DNA from: Monocercomonoides exilis
Lineage: Eukaryota > Preaxostyla > Oxymonadida > Polymastigidae
Direction of reading: 5' to 3'
DNA length: 64,000 nt
NCBI GenBank assembly: GCA_001643675.2
Contig: LSRY02000004.1
Span: 874,001-938,000, forward strand
Part shown: piece by piece, positions 59,601 to 64,000 of the stretch
Layout of the letters: the number at the start of each line of letters is the position of its first letter
Numbering within the stretch: the stretch's first letter is position 1
Notes under the pieces: generated by a model
Told to the model about the DNA's origin: nothing
The model's input: only the letters and a program-made list of their open reading frames with translations
The model's database searches: none
Program-made: the position numbers and the translations under genes

Positions 59601-62600
59601 ATTTCTACAGTGTTTGTGAAAGCTGTTGGAGGGGTTGTGGATGTGATAAAGTTTGGAACAAAGAATATGAAAATTGGAGATTCATCGTTTTTCATTGTTG
59701 AAGGGAATGGAGAGAGTGTGCCTTTGATGAATATGACTCATTGCGATTTTGGAGAAATCACATTTAACGATGGGTGTGTTGTTGAGTGCCACAATGGAAA
59801 TATCGAGAAGATAACGGGATGCACATTTTCATCGATTACTCGTTCGAAGGGAAGTGGAGGATGCATAAGTGTATTGAACAATGATGTTGGAAGTGATTAC
59901 AAAGTGAAAATAAATGACTGCACATTTGAAGGATGTTCTGTTGTTGGAGAGGAAGAAGAGATTGGAGGAGGTGCACTCTTTTGTGAGGAATCTTCGAAAA
60001 CAAATCTTTTGATAAATTTGTGTTCGTTTTATTGTTGCACAGCTCCATATGAAGGGGAAGGCATTGGATATGGAGGAGGAATAATGTTGAGCTTGCTGAG
60101 TGAATCGAGTGAGGCAGATTTTGAGATATCCTCGCCGACTTTTTCATCTGGCAAGCCAAACAATGCAAAATATGGAAAGGACTTGTTTATTTCATCTCCA
60201 TCGCTTACAAAAAGCGTTAAAAATGAAACTCTGCCTTTTGTGAAAGATAGATTGGAGATGCTGACAGAAGACTCTCTGATGGGATATGATGGAGAAAACA
60301 AAGAGTGTGCAATCCCGCTGATCTATTTCTGGAAATCTATTGAAACGAGCGTGCATATTGCAGAGAAAGGATATGATGTAGTTGTGTGTGGGTTGTTGGA
60401 GTATCCATGCGCTTCTGTTGATTATGGAATGAATAGGATAGGCAATTCATCAGTTGGACAGATCATAATTCATGGCGTTTGTAACGTGAGGAGCGAAATG
60501 AGTGTGAGTGGGATGAAGTTGGAAGGAACAAATCGGGAATCAGACAAAATCCAATTTGTTCAATCACTTGAAGGGAATGGGAATGCTGTTGTTGAATGCA
60601 AAGGGGTTGTTCAGTTCAATGAAGTTGGAATTCTGATCCCCAGTGCCTTTGACAACCAAGCAAGCATCCTCATCAAGGCAGGATCAAATGCAATCAAAAT
60701 GAGTGTTGCGTGCAGTTCGATTCACACAAGCGACAATGCTGAGGATGAATTGTCATTTGTGTTGATCAGTGCAGAAAAAGGAATTGTTGAGATTGAAAAG
60801 ACAAACATCGCAGGATTGTCATCGATGTGTGAGATCATGAGTGTATCAACAGATTGCGCGACAGCAATGAACAATGTGATATTTGAAGATATTTCATTGA
60901 GTGGGAAAAGTGCAATTGCGATGAGTGAAAGTGTAATTTCTGGAAGCAAAAATGATAATGAAGGAGAAATATGGAATATTCTTTTTAAGCAATGTTCGTT
61001 TGTGAATGTGAAGCACAGTGTGTCAAATAACCCTTCATTGCTTTGTTTTGATGTGCCGAATGAAGTGAGACTGAAAATGGATAATTCGACAATTGATAAA
61101 TGTGTATCGACAAGCTCGAATGAAGGAGGAGGAATATTTTTCCTCCACAATGAGAGGGGAAAGCTGGAAATGAACCACACGAATGTGACAGAATGTTACT
61201 GCTCGAACATTGGGAGAGGAGGAGGGATATTTTTGAAATCACAAAGTGTTGCACAGAAGGCGTTGCCATTTGTGCTATCGAACATCACATTCAAAGGGAA
61301 TGTTGCATCGAAAGGGAGAGATGTGTTTGTGAAGTGCACAGACCTTGACTCGCAGATAAGTGAATCACAGTTCCTGATAAACTTTGGGGAGCCATTTGTG
61401 AAGGATCTGGCGATCTGGGGATGCACAGCAGACAATTATGGGGATGAAGAGGATCTACTGGGGAGGGTATATGTGTTCAGGAGCGAATTCATATTTGTGT
61501 CATTGATTGTGGAGAACAGCAGCGACAGCAAAAATTGTGGGGAACTGAAGGGCACATGCTCATCACTGAATGTTGGGGTGAGCCACATCATCCCATCAGA
61601 TTATTCACAGCTGTATATTTGGAATGAGACAGCTTTGAGAGATTCTTGTTCTGCTCAAAAAGTGACAATCAAATCGATGGAATCTGGGCTGAGCGCAGAC
61701 ATTTCTGTTTGTGGAATGGACATTGGGAATGAGAGCATTATTTCAACATCAGAATCTGTTCGATTTGAGAGAGTGCAATTTGTCTTTGATGCGATGCAGA
61801 GTGTTGTCTGCTCGTGCCTGATGCTCCAATTGAATGGATCGCTCTTTCTGGATTCAGTCTCATTTGTGGAAAATAGTGAATCATCTGGAAATTCGATTGC
61901 CTTTCATGATTTTTCCATTCTGATTGTTGAAGATGGTGTTGTTGAGGCAGAGAAGTGCAGTGCATGGGGGTTTGTGCTGTCAAAGCCTGCATTTTGGATC
62001 CAGAAATCCGAAAGCGCTGTTTTTGAAGATCTGACGATTCATGAAATGCGTTGCACGGGATCCATGATCGAGTGTGGCCTTATTCAGAAAATAAGTGTTT
62101 CGAAGCTTGTGGCATCAAACATCACTCTGCAAAGTGAATGTGTGATTTCAACTGATAATGGTCCTTCATTGGCTTTCATATCGCTTCAACTCTCATCTTT
62201 TGAAAATATCAGCAGATCGACTTCTGGCCCTTGTATTACAAGTGTGTCTCATTCCACTTCCACGGTCGAAATGCACAACTGCTCATGCCACAAATGCACA
62301 TCAGGAACAAATAAAGGAAGCCTTATTTCTGCAATTTCAGTGAAAAATTTGTTGATCAACTCCTGCTTGTTTGAGGGATCTCTATTTGAAAATATCGATT
62401 TGAATAAATTCAGCAGTGAAATATGCAGATGGAATGGATCGCTTGTGGAGATGGTGAGCAGCACAGCAGCGATGAAAGACACCTCCTTTGCCAACTCGCC
62501 TGAGGGAGGCCTGTCTGTGTGTGGAGGGAGCACAACCATCGAGAAAGGAGAGTTTGCCAACAATAATCCATCAATCGAAGGATACCCATCAGCAAGAAGA

Positions 62601-64000
62601 AACATTGTGTGTGGCGATGCAGGATCGCTGGATGTGATGAGTTTGAAAGGCGGAGATGGGGTGCTGCCCAACACCTCGATGTGGATTCTGAATGAAGGGT
62701 GCACTGTGAGAGGGATGGCTGAAGAAAGAGAATCTGTTTTCTTTATTCCGCGGCTGGATGGTGTGGAGGCTGAAGACGATGGAGGCGAGACAACATTGAA
62801 GTTCCACGGATCGCTTCTCTTGCCGTGCAACCTGTGGTTCCAGATGGCAACCACCATTGGGTCAGCCTCGTCGATGGCAGCTCGCCAGTTCGAGGCAGAC
62901 GGGTTTGTGAGTGAGGGCGAGGCTGTGGGGGTGCTGCCATCAGGCGCCATCCGCTCTGCTCCAGAAGAGGCAGAAGTGTCTGTGTGCATTCTGTTTGGAA
63001 GAATAGACTCTCCTTCATCAACCGAATCGTTTGTTCTGAAGAATAGAAGCGAATCTGAACTAAAAGGAGATGGAAGAATTGTTGAGGGAGGAAAAGAAGG
63101 GAAATCATTTTGGCCGATTGTTGTTGTTGTTTTAGTTGTTGTTTTATTGTTTGTAATCATTGTTTCTGTGATATTGGCAGTCAGATGGAGAAAACAAAAG
63201 AGACGAACAGAAGAGCTGGAGGTGATTGTGGAAGACACAGTGAAGAAGGATCCAAAAGCATTTGAGATGGTGACGATGGAGATATCACCAGAGGAACAAT
63301 GGAGAAGAGCAGAGAGGGAAGCTGAGAAAAAGAATGAAGAGAGGATAAAGAAAAGGGTGTATGATACGAATATACAACATTCAGAGTCATCTGAACATCT
63401 TCTATCTGAGAGTGGCTCAACAGAATACATTTTGGGGAGAGATTCAGACAAGATTCCTCAATGGGCATTGGAGAAGGTTGATGATGAGGAAGAGACGAGG
63501 AAAAGAACGCCATCTCCATCCATTTCATCCACTTCAACCACGGACACTTCAGACACAGAATCCACTTTTGTTCGAGGGGAAGATCTATGCCCCACTACTT
63601 CATCGATGTCGAATCTGGTGGATGCAATGGCCTGTTCATCGCCTCACGAGAAATTGATTGTAGATTTGAGGGATTCATTGTTCATGCTGCTTCATGGAAG
63701 GAATGAGAAAAAAGAGATGGCAATTGGCACGCTTCAGGAGAGAGAATATACAGCTGTCCAAATCCTGTTCTGGGTGGCTAATCTTGCACTCCACTCCTTT
63801 GATGAAATGGACAACCCACTTCAATCTCTTGCCAATCTAAGTCCGCACATTGTTCTCTTCTCAGAGCATATGGTGATTTGCATTGTGATGCACTCAGACT
63901 TATTGTCTGATGATGACTCAGATTCATCATCCATCTCTTCGTCAACTGTTGTGACTTCTGCAAGTGATGATGAAAGTGACTCTCTTCCTTCTTCAGCCTT
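56688..64000 (+). CDS. Second Pmp-like receptor with kinase-like tail (C-terminus beyond right edge)
   Basis: Open from the ATG at 56688 to the window end, 2437 codons. The signal peptide is MILLVFLVYLFSVVSS. The ectodomain (to about residue 2138) has Pmp-like units (CGGALYV, RGGGIF, NYGGAGV, DGGGF, RGGAV, each next to CxF..C strands). It has four cassettes opened by CGLNESYAC, CGFEEFPC, CGLLEYPC and CGELKGTC near residues 512, 856, 1234 and 1617. A transmembrane helix at about 2140-2167 is followed by RWRKQK. After it come EEQWRRAEREAEKK, the YILGRDSDKIPQWALEK block and MACSSPHEKLIVDLRDS, then a stretch that includes LSPHIVLFSEHM. All are almost identical to the 17343 gene, also in DNA. The window ends just before the expected APE motif. 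It differs in having a shorter N-terminal part with no pyrimidine-rich Ser/Thr/His stretch. Role inferred: surface adhesin or receptor. Confidence 0.88.
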   Translation, partial: MILLVFLVYLFSVVSSKERNDKLKNEHDVFHAPEMEKSGILERGSVVQMFCEIHNSSAELRAMLLEKPDNCVMIEIRAGSLLRVEGSVLARKNEWNGHYVRNGGTCWLINTSLGIENGQECGKMGSMVEMEEGDLSSLFVRNCEFEDVVFCGSGCSFLRDGSGSFEGIKNCVFANISKKFMETDKMPIEKVSMMKMGSMEDCQIERSMNVLEGEIVSGTEGSGSFLCNNCTFHYNERVDRRVRNTERNSTTQTQIYKNAEWIGCNASCGGALYVHDNSSAMLTVENSSFVKCNATSTRGGGIFALKIAECTVKHSTFVECYCVASTNYGGAGVEIEGISIQEIVENCSFKDGWSGNDAGGLGIWSSKTLKTKDCVLNCFFQNCSVHCSTNSDGGGFINWDTIDRIALRNCLFQECYSNWRGGAVSVTTNGYDGNLLWFCFFHNNTAPYGNDIFVYDNETATQVAFCYSTRAEGVRYNASGTDKSEWLPNEGGRSRFVSSKDSQENAKDAFSCGLNESYACLTISHCLSQMIEGFVEEIKVLSGTVVEAKGIDVGEKTITVNGVSPSGSAIETQFEGNGLSLFCVGTGKLVVSDLSVIHNSSFENNRQSRLVEVEGSGLMDVKRMNISMDSAHSEERSIQNSLMKLEGGELKMKDVFWGKTFSSTSLTLLSREAAISLTLDNLTFSNIVRITAGSSLMSVSEGSYSIALEGCTIDGCGNEDCDFGGGMMAEVGNVCSLMMNGGVVKNCYASINKGKGGGIGLKVRDISAEFLISSAFEGNRAKWGSDIFVDSIDLESTATSEKITSLTASLETKSKIQGYENGDESFPIPLCIYLWNNFSAPAFVGGGSLSHDFSKCGFEEFPCSSISKAVSIHFEEQKKNIALLEPFVFEEELELTSNEWSIVSKENEMKCDVSDLIQGTQNGLIEISVGASVSGIVFSLKKSLIFHESVFEVYSVKLILNGCGMEGGAESISTVFVKAVGGVVDVIKFGTKNMKIGDSSFFIVEGNGESVPLMNMTHCDFGEITFNDGCVVECHNGNIEKITGCTFSSITRSKGSGGCISVLNNDVGSDYKVKINDCTFEGCSVVGEEEEIGGGALFCEESSKTNLLINLCSFYCCTAPYEGEGIGYGGGIMLSLLSESSEADFEISSPTFSSGKPNNAKYGKDLFISSPSLTKSVKNETLPFVKDRLEMLTEDSLMGYDGENKECAIPLIYFWKSIETSVHIAEKGYDVVVCGLLEYPCASVDYGMNRIGNSSVGQIIIHGVCNVRSEMSVSGMKLEGTNRESDKIQFVQSLEGNGNAVVECKGVVQFNEVGILIPSAFDNQASILIKAGSNAIKMSVACSSIHTSDNAEDELSFVLISAEKGIVEIEKTNIAGLSSMCEIMSVSTDCATAMNNVIFEDISLSGKSAIAMSESVISGSKNDNEGEIWNILFKQCSFVNVKHSVSNNPSLLCFDVPNEVRLKMDNSTIDKCVSTSSNEGGGIFFLHNERGKLEMNHTNVTECYCSNIGRGGGIFLKSQSVAQKALPFVLSNITFKGNVASKGRDVFVKCTDLDSQISESQFLINFGEPFVKDLAIWGCTADNYGDEEDLLGRVYVFRSEFIFVSLIVENSSDSKNCGELKGTCSSLNVGVSHIIPSDYSQLYIWNETALRDSCSAQKVTIKSMESGLSADISVCGMDIGNESIISTSESVRFERVQFVFDAMQSVVCSCLMLQLNGSLFLDSVSFVENSESSGNSIAFHDFSILIVEDGVVEAEKCSAWGFVLSKPAFWIQKSESAVFEDLTIHEMRCTGSMIECGLIQKISVSKLVASNITLQSECVISTDNGPSLAFISLQLSSFENISRSTSGPCITSVSHSTSTVEMHNCSCHKCTSGTNKGSLISAISVKNLLINSCLFEGSLFENIDLNKFSSEICRWNGSLVEMVSSTAAMKDTSFANSPEGGLSVCGGSTTIEKGEFANNNPSIEGYPSARRNIVCGDAGSLDVMSLKGGDGVLPNTSMWILNEGCTVRGMAEERESVFFIPRLDGVEAEDDGGETTLKFHGSLLLPCNLWFQMATTIGSASSMAARQFEADGFVSEGEAVGVLPSGAIRSAPEEAEVSVCILFGRIDSPSSTESFVLKNRSESELKGDGRIVEGGKEGKSFWPIVVVVLVVVLLFVIIVSVILAVRWRKQKRRTEELEVIVEDTVKKDPKAFEMVTMEISPEEQWRRAEREAEKKNEERIKKRVYDTNIQHSESSEHLLSESGSTEYILGRDSDKIPQWALEKVDDEEETRKRTPSPSISSTSTTDTSDTESTFVRGEDLCPTTSSMSNLVDAMACSSPHEKLIVDLRDSLFMLLHGRNEKKEMAIGTLQEREYTAVQILFWVANLALHSFDEMDNPLQSLANLSPHIVLFSEHMVICIVMHSDLLSDDDSDSSSISSSTVVTSASDDESDSLPSSA
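58190..62700 (+). repeat. Four ectodomain cassettes of the second receptor
   Basis: Signature Cys codons lie at 58221, 59253, 60387 and 61536, spacing 344-383 residues. Cassettes close with units such as EGNRAKWGSDIFV and KGNVASKGRDVFV. The order matches that in the 17343 gene, which has one cassette more. Confidence 0.75.

Noticed and set aside
62249-63451. 400-codon antisense frame, with a matching 153-codon antisense frame at 24842-25303 starting with the same residues
   Set aside because: Both are antisense shadows of the conserved juxtamembrane and tail coding of the two receptors. Their similarity follows from the sense-strand identity, and the frames do not extend equally.
1-64000. 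Reassigned stop codons (TAA/TAG as Gln, known in some oxymonads)
   Set aside because: Long genes contain no internal TAA or TAG, and TAA ends both the giant gene and the coiled-coil gene at sensible places. The standard code fits.

Overview
The window looks like nuclear DNA of a flagellate protist, most plausibly a metamonad of the oxymonad/Preaxostyla type. This is inferred from gene content and not proven. The evidence is: AT-rich intergenic DNA; very long, mostly intronless genes; twelve inferred spliceosomal introns of only 49-111 nt with GT..AG ends; proteins full of Ser, Gln and Glu homopolymers; chlamydial-Pmp-like (beta-helix) surface proteins joined to a kinase-like tail; and an LRR/IQ protein of the kind usually found in ciliated or flagellated cells. 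The standard genetic code fits: TAA and TGA both end genes, and long frames carry no internal TAA or TAG.

Layout. 1-6615 (minus): an LRR plus multi-IQ, Ser-rich protein that runs off the left edge; its first IQ motif is assembled across a 97-nt intron. 6.6-13.9 kb: an AT-rich decay zone with direct and inverted dispersed repeats, a broken Pmp-like gene (9.1-10.6 kb), a possible structured Pol III-type RNA (10.64-10.85 kb), a broken minus-strand basic/coiled-coil gene and a TTTTC microsatellite. 14.0-16.4 kb: a head-to-head pair made of a three-exon coiled-coil gene (minus) and a five-exon LCAT/phospholipase-type lipase (plus). 17.3-26.4 kb: an intact 3020-residue Pmp-like single-pass protein with a degenerate kinase C-lobe. 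28.2-50.9 kb: a second head-to-head pair made of an FHA/coiled-coil protein of 2027 residues (minus) and a giant Ser-rich protein of about 5373 residues (plus). The giant gene begins with five short exons that a plain ORF search misses. 51.8-52.8 kb: a decayed Merlin/IS1016-type transposase. 52.8-56.6 kb: AT-rich DNA with repeats and decayed coding. 56.7 kb to the right edge: a second full-size Pmp-like receptor, cut off inside its kinase-like domain.

The most interesting content is the Pmp-like/pseudokinase receptor family. There are two apparently working genes and one relic. The ectodomains are built from roughly 350-residue cassettes, each opened by a CG-(5 residues)-PC signature. The ectodomains have diverged, yet the membrane-proximal and cytoplasmic parts are nearly identical at DNA level. 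This suggests a variable external adhesin array coupled to one fixed internal signalling or docking module. The remaining large genes (LRR/IQ, FHA/coiled-coil, Ser-rich giant) look like cytoskeletal or scaffold proteins. No operon-like arrangement exists; the only tight couplings are two divergent promoters of about 190-200 bp.
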